Source: Parabacteroides sp. PF5-9
GTDB taxonomy: Bacteria > Bacteroidota > Bacteroidia > Bacteroidales > Tannerellaceae
Assembly: GCF_029893105.1 (NCBI RefSeq)
Contig: NZ_JARXWG010000004.1
Location: 140,597-204,596, forward strand
Reading direction: 5' to 3'
Length of the DNA stretch: 64,000 nucleotides
Below, in pieces: positions 19,465 to 27,252 of this stretch (the first letter of the stretch is position 1; every line of letters begins with the position of its first letter). The translations under genes were made by a program, and so were the position numbers. Under the pieces are notes generated by a model. The model was not told the origin of the DNA. It did not search any database and saw nothing but the letters and a program-made list of their open reading frames with translations.

Positions 19465-20502
19465 TTATATCAGATGCATGCCAGCTTCTAAAGCTTCTTT
19501 ACGCATATCATCCGGCCAGATACTGGCCTGTATCTCTCCGATATGCCCTTTGCGGAGGAAAAACATACATAACCGGCTTTGTCCGATGCCACCTCCTATA
19601 CTCAATGGAAGTTCATTATTTAATAGACGTTTATGGAAATACAACTCTTTTTTCTCCTCGGCATGGCTCAATCTAAGTTGCCGGAGAAGCGCCTCTTTGT
19701 CAACACGAATTCCCATAGATGAAATTTCCAGGGATCGGTTAAGCACATCATTCCAGATCAATAGGTCTCCATTCAGTCCCGGTAGACCGTTGTCGCCGAT
19801 AGTTGTCCAGTCATCATAATCGGGTGCACGTCCGTCATGTTTTTCTCCATTGCTTAACACTCCACCTATGCCAATAATAAAAACCGCACCATACTCTTTT
19901 GTAATCTGATCTTCCCGTTCTTTCGGTGTTGAAGTGGGATATCTTTTTAAAAGTTCCTCAGCATGGATAAAATAGATTTCCTGAGGCAGGATCGGCTTGA
20001 TTTTCGGAAACATCTCATACACCAGGTATTCGGTACGTACCATTGCGGCGTAAATACGTTGCACCACCTGTTTTAAAAAACCAATTGTGCGCTCTTCTTT
20101 ATTCATCACACGCTCCCAATCCCATTGATCCACATACAACGAATGCAGATTACCCAACTCCTCATCCGAACGGATCGCATTCATATCCGTATAAATACCA
20201 AAACCTTCTTCCACTTCATAATCGGCAAGCGTCAATCTTTTCCATTTGGCTAAGGAATGAACAATCTCAGCCTTGGCGTCGTCAAGGTCTTTGATCGGAA
20301 ATGTCACCGCACGTTCCACCCCATTCAAATCATCATTGATACCCATTCCTTTGAGAACAAACAAAGGGGCTGTAACACGGCGTAAACGCAATTCCGATGA
20401 AAGATTCTGTTGAAAAAAATCTTTGATCTTTTTTATCCCGAGTTCAGTTTGGGCAAGATTAAGCAAAGCCTTATAACCTGAAGGTTTAATTAAATAACTC
20501 AT
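19465..20502 (-). CDS. asnA: Aspartate-ammonia ligase (asparagine synthetase A)
   Basis: The 345-residue protein begins MSYLIKPSGYKALLNLAQTE at the ATG at 20502; the longer frame upstream is not needed for the family. It has the class-II aminoacyl-tRNA-synthetase-like core of AsnA, with LHSLYVDQWDWE, SSMGIRVDKEAL and GGIGQSRLCMFFL. The enzyme makes asparagine from aspartate, ammonia and ATP. Length matches the family. It is the first gene of a minus-strand pair with ung, 74 bases downstream. Confidence 0.96.
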   Translation of the reverse strand: MSYLIKPSGYKALLNLAQTELGIKKIKDFFQQNLSSELRLRRVTAPLFVLKGMGINDDLNGVERAVTFPIKDLDDAKAEIVHSLAKWKRLTLADYEVEEGFGIYTDMNAIRSDEELGNLHSLYVDQWDWERVMNKEERTIGFLKQVVQRIYAAMVRTEYLVYEMFPKIKPILPQEIYFIHAEELLKRYPTSTPKEREDQITKEYGAVFIIGIGGVLSNGEKHDGRAPDYDDWTTIGDNGLPGLNGDLLIWNDVLNRSLEISSMGIRVDKEALLRQLRLSHAEEKKELYFHKRLLNNELPLSIGGGIGQSRLCMFFLRKGHIGEIQASIWPDDMRKEALEAGMHLI

Positions 20503-20655
20503 AGAATGTTGTGCTTTGTGTATTTCGATTATGACCGGCAAAGATAAAGAATTATGTAAAAACATCAATCAAAAAAGCAATTATCTTCGCAAAATGGAAG
20601 CACTTTATCCTTTGAAGCATGCAAAATATCAAAAAACAACAAATTCAGCAGCCTG

Positions 20656-20687
20656 TTTGTTAAACTCCGGGATTATATGTAATTTTG
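20656..20687 (+). promoter_or_regulatory. Promoter of tRNA-Arg
   Basis: A -33 TTTG at 20656-20659 and a -7 TAATTTTG at 20680-20687 are separated by 20 bases, the ideal Bacteroidetes spacing. The tRNA begins 9 bases after the box. Confidence 0.75.
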
Positions 20688-20696
20688 CACCTGTTT

Positions 20697-20769
20697 GGCT
20701 CGGTAGCTTAGTGAATAGAGCGTCAGATTCCGGTTCTGAAGGTCGTGGGTTTGACTCCCACCCGGGTCA
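20697..20769 (+). tRNA. tRNA-Arg (anticodon CCG)
   Basis: The 73-base sequence folds as a tRNA. The acceptor pairs GGCTCGG with CCGGGTC, the anticodon stem is TCAGA/TCTGA around loop TTCCGGT, the T-stem is GTGGG/CCCAC around TTTGACT, and the discriminator is A. The anticodon CCG reads CGG arginine codons. CCA is not encoded. The T-loop begins TTTGA rather than the usual TTCGA or TTCAA, a small oddity. Confidence 0.95.
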
Positions 20770-20773
20770 CAGA

Positions 20774-20812
20774 AATGGCTGGTTCAGTTTATACTGAGTC
20801 GGCTTTTTTTGT
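20774..20812 (+). terminator. Terminator after tRNA-Arg
   Basis: GGCTGGTTCAG and CTGAGTCGGCT pair (with some G-U pairs) around TTTATA and are followed by TTTTTTTG, a rho-independent signal right after the tRNA. Confidence 0.75.
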
Positions 20813-20871
20813 ATCAACAAACCCCTGAAACCACTTACTGCGCTGACTCCGATTACTTTTCTTACAAACAA

Positions 20872-20899
20872 ACGTCCGGACCTTCACAAGCCCGGACGT
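20872..20899. other. Hairpin in the tRNA-Arg / doxX gap
   Basis: ACGTCCGG and CCGGACGT form a perfect 8-bp stem. On the minus strand it is followed by a T-rich tract, so it may be a weak terminator. The rest of the 380-base gap is A/T-rich; I see no gene in it and no clear promoter box for doxX. Confidence 0.4.
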
Positions 20900-21151
20900 C
20901 ATAAAAAATGTCTTTCAAACATTTTTCAAACAATTAATATACAAAGAAACGCAAGTTTTGAATTTCAAGCAAAATAAATCTTGCCGATTTTTTCATATTT
21001 ATGGCTTCTTGTTCTTCTTTTTATTTTGTCTATGAAATAGAAAGAAGCGAAGAATGCCACTTAATCGTGTTTTTCTAAAACATTTTACCTGCTTCATTTG
21101 TTATATATAATTAGGACCTACTATACGATAAACACAATGTTATAAAACAAA

Positions 21152-21592
21152 ATGATTATGTCAGCTATCTTTAGATTTCTATTTCCGATGAAACCGGATG
21201 GGAATGCTATTTCCCTTTTTCTTTTAGCCTTACGAATACTCTTTGGCGTTCTACTGTTGACACATGGTATGCAGAAATTTGTCAATTTTGCCGAGTTGTC
21301 TACCTCTTTTCCTGATCCTTTGGGAGTGGGAAGTAAAATGTCTTTGAGTCTTGCAGTCTTCGGAGAAGTCGTCTGTTCGTTGGGTTTTATTTTTGGGGCA
21401 CTTTATCGCTTAGCATTAATACCCATGATATTTACAATGGGAATGGCTTTTTTTGTCATTCATGGTGCCGATCCTTTTTCGGTTCGTGAACTTTCGTTTA
21501 TTTACTTAATCGTATTTATACTGATGTATATCACAGGCCCAGGGAAATTTGCCGTTGACAGGTTGATTGCTGTTCCTTTATCCAAGAAATAA
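21152..21592 (+). CDS. DoxX family membrane protein
   Basis: The 146-residue protein has four hydrophobic segments and the DoxX-type signature (LALRILFGVLLLTHGMQK, then FGEVVCSLGFIFGALYRLA). DoxX-type proteins are small inner-membrane proteins linked to redox or sulfur metabolism, but their exact activity is unsettled. The start could be either of two Mets (MIMSAIF). A strong bidirectional terminator separates it from the convergent lipoprotein gene. Confidence 0.85.
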   Translation: MIMSAIFRFLFPMKPDGNAISLFLLALRILFGVLLLTHGMQKFVNFAELSTSFPDPLGVGSKMSLSLAVFGEVVCSLGFIFGALYRLALIPMIFTMGMAFFVIHGADPFSVRELSFIYLIVFILMYITGPGKFAVDRLIAVPLSKK

Positions 21593-21613
21593 GCGAAACA
21601 AATAAGAACATAC

Positions 21614-21645
21614 AAAAAGAGCTCCTCGGAAAAGGAGCTCTTTTT
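21614..21645. terminator. Bidirectional terminator
   Basis: AAAAAGAGCTCC and GGAGCTCTTTTT form a perfect 12-bp stem with A and T tracts on both sides, between convergent doxX and the TIM-barrel lipoprotein gene. Confidence 0.92.
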
Positions 21646-21683
21646 GTTAGAATATGTTTCGACTATCCGCCGAATCGTTCTTT

Positions 21684-23255
21684 TCAGATTTTATGCTTTC
21701 TATAATTTTCATAGGAGTCAGCTTTTGGCTCAATACTCCAGCCGGAGATAATCCCACCGTAAAAATAGAACTTCGCATCAAAAACGATACCGCTGTGTTC
21801 TTCTTTTACTTCATAACATTTAGTGGCGCCATATTCATCGACCAACTTGTATTCGCCCAGCTGAACAGGCTCAAACGGTTGACTGGCCAATGCCTCTGCA
21901 ATCGGTTTCAATTCGGGGGCACGTCGCGGAGCCATTTGAAGACGACTGATATACTCTTCTTTTGTATTCGCTTGCAAACCGGTAGCAGCAACTTGTTCGA
22001 TTACATCCCAAGTGGTATTTTTCAATGCCGGATTTTTTGTCACTTTAGGTATGGCAGCATAAGCTGAGACACGCATCTGAAGCGCCTCCATAATAACCGG
22101 TTTTTCAAACGGATTGGTATTGACTGTTGTTATGCCGGTAGCCGCCTGATTCACTTTGGATTGTGCACGTAAAGCCCTTACACTATCGGTGTATGCTCTG
22201 AATTGCGCCCGTGTTTCCGGAGAACGCAAACTCCCGATGGTAAAAATAGCAATACCTTCCGCTCCATTATTAAGAGCCGCATCCATACATTCAAACATCT
22301 GAGGACCATCTGTCCCGGTCATACCACAGAATAGTGTCGTGTTCGGATTCTTTTGTTTAACATTGTCAATCGTACAGTCGGAAATAAAGCTGACATCGCC
22401 TGTATAGAAGTTGTGATAAACCATAGGGAATACAATATCCAGGTTCCATTTTCCCCAGTCCTGGCGAACCATCTTCTTGGACATTTCCGGTGTCGGGAAT
22501 GGTGAAGCCGCCATCACTTTGCCATATGAATGAACCACCTCAGCAATTTCATTGGCTACTTCGGTGATCTGATCACAACGGAACTGCAGCCATAACTCGT
22601 CGGTAGACGGATCTTCCTGCTCACGGGGATCATACCCATGTTTTTCTTGAAACAATTTAATCATAGCCGGATGATATCCATAATCCCATTCCGGATACTC
22701 TTTGTCCTGCACGATGCCGTAACGCGGCCACAATGTTGTCGGAAGAATTACATCAACAAAGCGATGATAATCAATAGCGATACCATTCAAACCTTCCACT
22801 TCGCAATAGGCACGGATTTTCTCTTTAATATGTGCTCTCACTTCTGGTAAAGCAGGACACATGAATTTGTAATAATCCACATAGGCTTTTGTGTCGACCA
22901 GACTTTCGCCTTTACGATTCACACTGAACCAATCCGGATGGTCTCTGATAATTGCTTCGCGATCGTGCTCCAGGTTCATGGTCCATAACCAGGCATACAC
23001 ATGCAAACCATGTTTATGCGCTACCGGAATCGCAATACGATAATCATCCGGAGAAGGGGCGTTCAGAATAACACCATCCAATCCGGCATCTTTCATAACC
23101 ACACAGACTGAGTCGAAATTCATACCAGGCCGATAGTTGAGCCAAGTCCAGAACATAGGAAATTCTTCATTTCCTGTCGTTTGCTTACCGTTGCCGGTAC
23201 AAGAAACGAGACTTGCAAACGCAAGCAGAATAACAAAAAAATTGAGCTTTTTCAT
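21684..23255 (-). CDS. Lipoprotein, putative family-10-like glycosyl hydrolase (TIM barrel)
   Basis: The 523-residue protein begins MKKLNFFVILLAFASLVSC, a signal with lipobox LVSC. About residues 30-340 read like a TIM-barrel glycoside hydrolase of the GHL10/family-10-like type: GLDGVILNAPSPDDY, HGLHVYAWLWTMN, LNGIAIDYHRFVD, LDIVFPMVYHNFY and GAEGIAIFTIGSL are strand-end motifs with acidic and aromatic residues. The C-terminal part is of unknown fold. It probably acts on a carbohydrate at the cell surface or in the periplasm, but the substrate is unknown and activity is not proven by the sequence. It has its own promoter. Confidence 0.75.
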   Translation of the reverse strand: MKKLNFFVILLAFASLVSCTGNGKQTTGNEEFPMFWTWLNYRPGMNFDSVCVVMKDAGLDGVILNAPSPDDYRIAIPVAHKHGLHVYAWLWTMNLEHDREAIIRDHPDWFSVNRKGESLVDTKAYVDYYKFMCPALPEVRAHIKEKIRAYCEVEGLNGIAIDYHRFVDVILPTTLWPRYGIVQDKEYPEWDYGYHPAMIKLFQEKHGYDPREQEDPSTDELWLQFRCDQITEVANEIAEVVHSYGKVMAASPFPTPEMSKKMVRQDWGKWNLDIVFPMVYHNFYTGDVSFISDCTIDNVKQKNPNTTLFCGMTGTDGPQMFECMDAALNNGAEGIAIFTIGSLRSPETRAQFRAYTDSVRALRAQSKVNQAATGITTVNTNPFEKPVIMEALQMRVSAYAAIPKVTKNPALKNTTWDVIEQVAATGLQANTKEEYISRLQMAPRRAPELKPIAEALASQPFEPVQLGEYKLVDEYGATKCYEVKEEHSGIVFDAKFYFYGGIISGWSIEPKADSYENYRKHKI

Positions 23256-23300
23256 GTATTTAAAATTTAAAAAAAATGAGTTCTTTCATATTATGCTGGT

Positions 23301-23331
23301 CAAAAGTAGAAAAAAGTTGTGATGCAGCAAA
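23301..23331 (-). promoter_or_regulatory. Promoter of the TIM-barrel lipoprotein gene
   Basis: On the minus strand TTTG (23328-23331) and TACTTTTG (23301-23308) are 19 bases apart, a near-ideal Bacteroidetes promoter about 45 bases before the start codon. The rest of the 350-base divergent gap, up to 23607, holds only the promoter of the small plus-strand gene and A/T-rich sequence. Confidence 0.78.
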
Positions 23332-23575
23332 AATATACATTTATAATATGATGAAATACGCAAAAACAACTCGCCTCGTATCGGTTTATGTTGTATTTTA
23401 GAAAAATGCCATCTCTTTATATTTCTTAAAAAAAGAAGCTCAACCTGCTCGGTTTTGTCAAAATGTTATAAAAATAACCTATATTCTTAAAATTCCACAG
23501 ATGCAGAGGTGTTGTTTGTAGGTTTTCGACCCAGTAAATATGTGAAATTGACTTCTCGCCATTGAAACTATTCGC

Positions 23576-23583
23576 TACATTTG
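23576..23583 (+). promoter_or_regulatory. -7 box (TACATTTG) of the NifX-like gene
   Basis: TACATTTG lies 25 bases before the ATG at 23608, matching TAnnTTTG. Confidence 0.6.
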
Positions 23584-23607
23584 AATTGAAATTTAAATGA
23601 CACAGTG

Positions 23608-23898
23608 ATGAGGATAGCATTAGTATTGAGGAAAAAGAAACAGCAGCAAAGCGATGAGGTCGGACAGGCTGTTGTGTTTGAAGTGGAAGAAAATAAAGTA
23701 GTAGGAGTAGAAAATGACATCTTGCAAACAGCAGATCCAGATTCACTCTCCATTTGGGCCCTTACCAAAAAGGTAAAAGAGATTTATATCCCGGAAGCAG
23801 ACGAAAAGATCAAAACGTTTTTCGGGAATTTAGGTATTCGGATGAAAAGATATGATGAGTTGGGTAATGACGAACTTTTCCAAACGTTCATTATTTAG
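23608..23898 (+). CDS. Small protein, possibly NifX/NifB-accessory fold
   Basis: This 96-residue protein begins MRIALVLRKKKQQQSDEV. The pattern (an initial beta-strand, VVFEVEENKVVG, then KKVKEIYIPEADEKIKTFF and LGIRMKRYDEL) resembles the RNase-H-like fold of dinitrogenase cofactor-type proteins (COG1433-like). It lacks clear cysteine or histidine metal ligands. The gene stands alone with its own -7 box and a terminator. The family call is tentative and the function unknown. The start was set at the ATG just after a GTG. Confidence 0.6.
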   Translation: MRIALVLRKKKQQQSDEVGQAVVFEVEENKVVGVENDILQTADPDSLSIWALTKKVKEIYIPEADEKIKTFFGNLGIRMKRYDELGNDELFQTFII

Positions 23899-23923
23899 CA
23901 TTTAACTTTCTACTTTCTGTCGG

Positions 23924-23956
23924 GAGGATGTATCAAAAAGGTACATCCTCTTTGTT
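23924..23956 (+). terminator. Terminator after the NifX-like gene
   Basis: GAGGATGTA and TACATCCTC pair perfectly around a 9-base loop and are followed by TTTGTTTT. Confidence 0.88.
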
Positions 23957-23999
23957 TTCTGCACAGCCGCACCAATAGTCAAATTCAGGTCACTCCGAA

Positions 24000-24695
24000 T
24001 TATCTCAACTCCATTAATAACTCTGTCAATATTTTCACACCTCTTGAAGCACCCATTTGAATATGATGCATATCGTGCCGGGTCGCCGAGACCTCTTTCG
24101 GATCAATCAGAAAAATCGGAGTCCCTTTGGGGACATAATGCAATAACCCGGCTGCCGGGTAGACATTTAAAGAGGTACCGATCACCACAAACAGGTTAGC
24201 CTCACTGACCCATTTGATTGCCGGTTCAATCATCGGGACAGCCTCTCCGAACCAGACGACAAAAGGCCGCAACTGAACCCCTTTCGGGTCTTTATCACCC
24301 AAATGGATATCCGGGTTTTCCGCAGAAAGTTCATAAGTGGTATGAAAATCATTTACCGGACAAACTTTCATTAATTCGCCATGCAGATGTAATACCGAAC
24401 TGCTTCCAGCCTTTTCGTGTAAATTATCGATATTCTGAGTAATAATCCGGACATCAAAATCTTTTTCCAGATCGGCCAAACCGGTATGACCAACATTGGG
24501 CATCACTTTCAGCAATTCGCGACGGCGGTAATTGTAAAAGTCCAACACTAATTCCGGATTCGCAGCAAAACCTTCCGGGGTTGCCACTTCTTCAACTTTA
24601 TAATTATTCCATAAACCATCTGAATCCCGGAAAGTGGCAATCCCGCTTTCGGCACTCATCCCTGCACCAGTCAGGATGATCAGTCTCTTTTTCAT
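24000..24695 (-). CDS. cobB: Sir2-family NAD-dependent protein deacylase
   Basis: The 231-residue protein starts MKKRLIILTGAGMSAESG, the sirtuin NAD-binding motif. TFRDSDGLW, TQNIDNLHEKAG (86-97) and HLHGEL (103-108, catalytic His105) follow. YNYR at 54-57 fits the Y-x-x-R pair that favours succinyl- or malonyl-lysine in class III sirtuins. The usual four-cysteine zinc ribbon is absent; only one Cys (KVCP) lies in that segment, which reads like the shortened, zinc-free form. I set the start at 24695 because the ten residues upstream are not family-like. cobB is used as the common bacterial name. Confidence 0.92.
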   Translation of the reverse strand: MKKRLIILTGAGMSAESGIATFRDSDGLWNNYKVEEVATPEGFAANPELVLDFYNYRRRELLKVMPNVGHTGLADLEKDFDVRIITQNIDNLHEKAGSSSVLHLHGELMKVCPVNDFHTTYELSAENPDIHLGDKDPKGVQLRPFVVWFGEAVPMIEPAIKWVSEANLFVVIGTSLNVYPAAGLLHYVPKGTPIFLIDPKEVSATRHDMHHIQMGASRGVKILTELLMELR

Positions 24696-24739
24696 GATGA
24701 TATCGTGTTTACTGTAGACGCGCAAACCTAATGAATAAA

Positions 24740-24860
24740 AAACAAAAACCGACTCGGCACAAGTGCCGAGCTGGCTTTTTGCTTCTCAAAGAAACAGTCT
24801 CACGACTACCTCTCCGCTAAGACTCGTTAACCTTAGATCTAAAATACTATGAAAAAAACT
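24740..24860 (-). ncRNA. Candidate small RNA with its own promoter box and terminator
   Basis: On the minus strand a TATATTTG box (24866-24873) is followed about 8 bases later by a 110-120-base segment without a reading frame. The segment ends in a strong hairpin, CTCGGCAC/GTGCCGAG (24753-24770), with outer pairs and then GGTTTTTTG. It fills most of the 336-base gap between the sirtuin and helix-hairpin-helix genes. The internal sequence can form a further stem (AGTCTTAGCG...GTCGTGAGACT). I could not match it to 6S, SRP, tmRNA or RNase P RNA. It may be an independent sRNA or the leader of the sirtuin gene. Confidence 0.55.
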
Positions 24861-25031
24861 CTGTGCAAATATAAAATGATTTAATCAAAAAACATATACA
24901 AATTGTCACAATAAAGTATATTATCAGTTCTTTAAGTCTGAATTGCGACAATTAAAAACTCTTTTTTAAGTTTATTTATATTTTTCGACTCCCTTTTCTT
25001 GATTATCAATCCCTCCTTCTATTTTTGAAAT

Positions 25032-25745
25032 CTATTCAAACGAAAGATACGGTTTTATTCTGGTCAGATCGCTTTCGGTAAATTCTTCCAATAAATGTAG
25101 GTTATCCCAGCCGGTCAGTTTCCCTTTCTGTCGACGCAGATTCAAAATGGCCTTTGCCTGGCGTGCATTGATGTAGGGGTGACGATAGAGCGAATCGGGA
25201 GTCATTGAATTGATCGATCGCTTACGAATAGATTGTGGATTCACTGTAAACCATTTTTCAAGCGCTTTATAACGATCCTCGTCTATTCCATACACTTCAC
25301 CCAGTTGAGATACGGTATAAAATCCACCAAGCAATTGGCGGTATTTAACAATCCGATTAGAAAAAGAACTGCCGATTCCGGGCACTTTCTTCAACATGGT
25401 GGTGTCGGCACTATTCAGTTCCACAAGCGTGCCGTCCGGATATTTTTCCACACGGGGATAGGTCGCTTTTTTTCTCGGACTAACCATTTCTTTTCTTAAT
25501 ACAACCTCGCCGACTTTTTTCAAAACGGATTGGGTCGAAGCGGTAGACGAGTCGGGTTCTAAGGTTAAGGAGTCGTTTTGCCTGACCAACAGGGTGTCTG
25601 CGACAATAATCTCCGATGAAGTTGTTCGCTCCTTTTGTTTATCGGTCAAAATCAAAAGTAGCCAAGCTATGACAATCAAGATTGCTAAAAGCGTTAATGC
25701 CCGGCGTTCGCCGCTGGAGAAATAAAGAAAATCACGCCAATTCAT
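25032..25745 (-). CDS. Membrane-anchored helix-hairpin-helix (ComEA-like) protein
   Basis: The 237-residue protein has one N-terminal membrane segment (ALTLLAILIVIAWLLLIL, about residues 17-34) and a polar Ser/Thr-rich linker. Two helix-hairpin-helix units follow: LVELNSADTTMLKKVPGIG, the ComEA-type signature, near residue 107, and a second starting YINARQAKAILNLRR. ComEA-type proteins bind DNA in the periplasm during uptake. In Bacteroidetes such proteins are common without a proven competence system, so DNA uptake is only a possibility. Confidence 0.85.
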   Translation of the reverse strand: MNWRDFLYFSSGERRALTLLAILIVIAWLLLILTDKQKERTTSSEIIVADTLLVRQNDSLTLEPDSSTASTQSVLKKVGEVVLRKEMVSPRKKATYPRVEKYPDGTLVELNSADTTMLKKVPGIGSSFSNRIVKYRQLLGGFYTVSQLGEVYGIDEDRYKALEKWFTVNPQSIRKRSINSMTPDSLYRHPYINARQAKAILNLRRQKGKLTGWDNLHLLEEFTESDLTRIKPYLSFE

Positions 25746-25785
25746 AGTTTCAGGTTTATTTTATACAAATTTATTCTTTTTTATC

Positions 25786-25793
25786 TACTTTTG
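25786..25793 (+). promoter_or_regulatory. -7 box (TACTTTTG) of the DUF5020 gene
   Basis: TACTTTTG ends 21 bases before the ATG at 25815 and matches TAnnTTTG. Confidence 0.6.
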
Positions 25794-25814
25794 CCACCTT
25801 CAATAAAAAAACAT

Positions 25815-26516
25815 ATGAAACGATCTGTATTACTCCTGTTTTTTATCTTCGTAGCAATGGCCGCTAAAACTCAGAATATTCAACTCCACTACGACCTGGG
25901 TAGTCATCTGTACGATAAAGACCTGAAAGGTAGACCTCAATTAACATCTACGGTTGAAATGTTTAAAACGGACAAATGGGGGAGTACCTTCTTTTTTGTC
26001 GATATGGATTATACTGGAGATGGTATCACTTCAGCGTATTGGGAAATCAGCCGTGAACTGCAATTCTGGGAATCGCCCTTCTCTGTGCACGTAGAATACA
26101 ATGGCGGATTGGCAAAAGGGTTTTCGTTCAGTAACGCATATCTGGGAGGGGTTACCTATTCGTATCTAAGCCCAGATTTTTCGCGGAATATCACGTTCAC
26201 CCCTTCCTATAAATATATTCACGGACTTTCCAGTCCACATAATTTTCAGTTGACTGCCACCTGGTTCATCCATTTTGGAGCCAATAAGGTCTGTACTTTT
26301 TCAGGTTTTGCCGACTGGTGGCGTGAGAAAAATCCACATGGCGATTTTATTTTCCTGGCAGAACCGCAGTTCTGGGTTAATCTGAATAAATTCAAGTGTA
26401 TAGACGATAAGTTCAACCTGAGTATCGGCTCCGAAGTGGAACTGAGTCATCATTTCGGCGGACTAAAAGGATTTTATGCCATTCCAACTCTGGCAATCAA
26501 GTGGGCTTTTGATTAA
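25815..26516 (+). CDS. DUF5020 family outer-membrane protein
   Basis: The 233-residue protein begins MKRSVLLLFFIFVAMAAKTQ, a signal peptide; the eight codons upstream overlap the promoter and were excluded. The mature part alternates aromatic and polar residues in beta-strands (STFFFVDMDYTGD, SVHVEYNGGLAKG, FKCIDDKFNLSIGSEVEL) and ends in an aromatic strand (LAIKWAFD), the pattern of a 10-12-stranded beta-barrel. It resembles Bacteroidales proteins annotated DUF5020, possibly related to nucleoside channels. Cargo is unknown. Confidence 0.8.
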   Translation: MKRSVLLLFFIFVAMAAKTQNIQLHYDLGSHLYDKDLKGRPQLTSTVEMFKTDKWGSTFFFVDMDYTGDGITSAYWEISRELQFWESPFSVHVEYNGGLAKGFSFSNAYLGGVTYSYLSPDFSRNITFTPSYKYIHGLSSPHNFQLTATWFIHFGANKVCTFSGFADWWREKNPHGDFIFLAEPQFWVNLNKFKCIDDKFNLSIGSEVELSHHFGGLKGFYAIPTLAIKWAFD

Positions 26517-26562
26517 CTTGTCTTTAAGTCGGGTATAGCGCGTACAATAATGAGGATAAATC

Positions 26563-26930
26563 GAAAGATTACAATTTGTCAGCGAGCGATTTAATTTAGC
26601 AATTTGTCATTTTATCTCTTCGAGATTTGCCTATTTGGAGTAAACTACAGGCTTGTTTGAGAAAATCGCAAGGATCTGAGGTTTATTTTCACGAGATATG
26701 TTGATAATCATATTCTCTTGCCTGTTTTTACGGGTCTGTGAAAATTGCCATTCTGGAGAAAAATGGCCTTGAAATCGGCTGTTTTTCCGGCTGTTTCCGA
26801 CCCCTTAAAAAATCATCTGCATGACTGAGTAGAACTATTTAGATGTTTTACCAAAATGATCTGCATCATTAAAAAAATCATTTAGAAAAACTCAGCGAGA
26901 GATGCAGAAGAAATGGGTAGGAAATGCCTA
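26563..26930. repeat. Dispersed intergenic repeat, copy B (inverted to copy A)
   Basis: This stretch lies in the 736-base gap between the DUF5020 gene and susC and matches the reverse complement of 11390-11745. The same short motifs are present (ATGACTGAGTAGAACTATTT, CTCAGCGAGAGATGCAGAAG), with scattered changes and small gaps. Weak similarity may continue to about 27060. No reading frame of note is present. The rest of the gap, up to the susC start, is A/T-rich with no clear TAnnTTTG box. Confidence 0.85.
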
Positions 26931-27252
26931 TTGGGCGTCTAAAATGGTTGAAACAACCGTCTATTTGCTCAGAAACAGATGAAGTGTGTGTTAGCTGAAA
27001 GTGTGTTTTGTTTAAATTATGTTGTGGTTTGGCTGTTTTTAGCTTCAAAATGACAAAATTGAGGTGTTGTGTACTATTGCTTTGACCTTGGATGGAGCGT
27101 TTCTTTTATTGCGTAAAGCGACGTTCTCTTTTTTTTACGATTTTTCATTTATCTCTTTATATATTCACACTTTTATCTTATCTTTACCCCCATTTTTGAT
27201 TAATTTAATCATAAATTGCATAAATTAGTTATCCAAATGTAAACAAAAAAGT

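Noticed and set aside
20516..20797. 93-codon plus-strand frame over the tRNA-Arg gene
   Set aside because: It runs through the complete tRNA and its terminator, so it is a chance frame.
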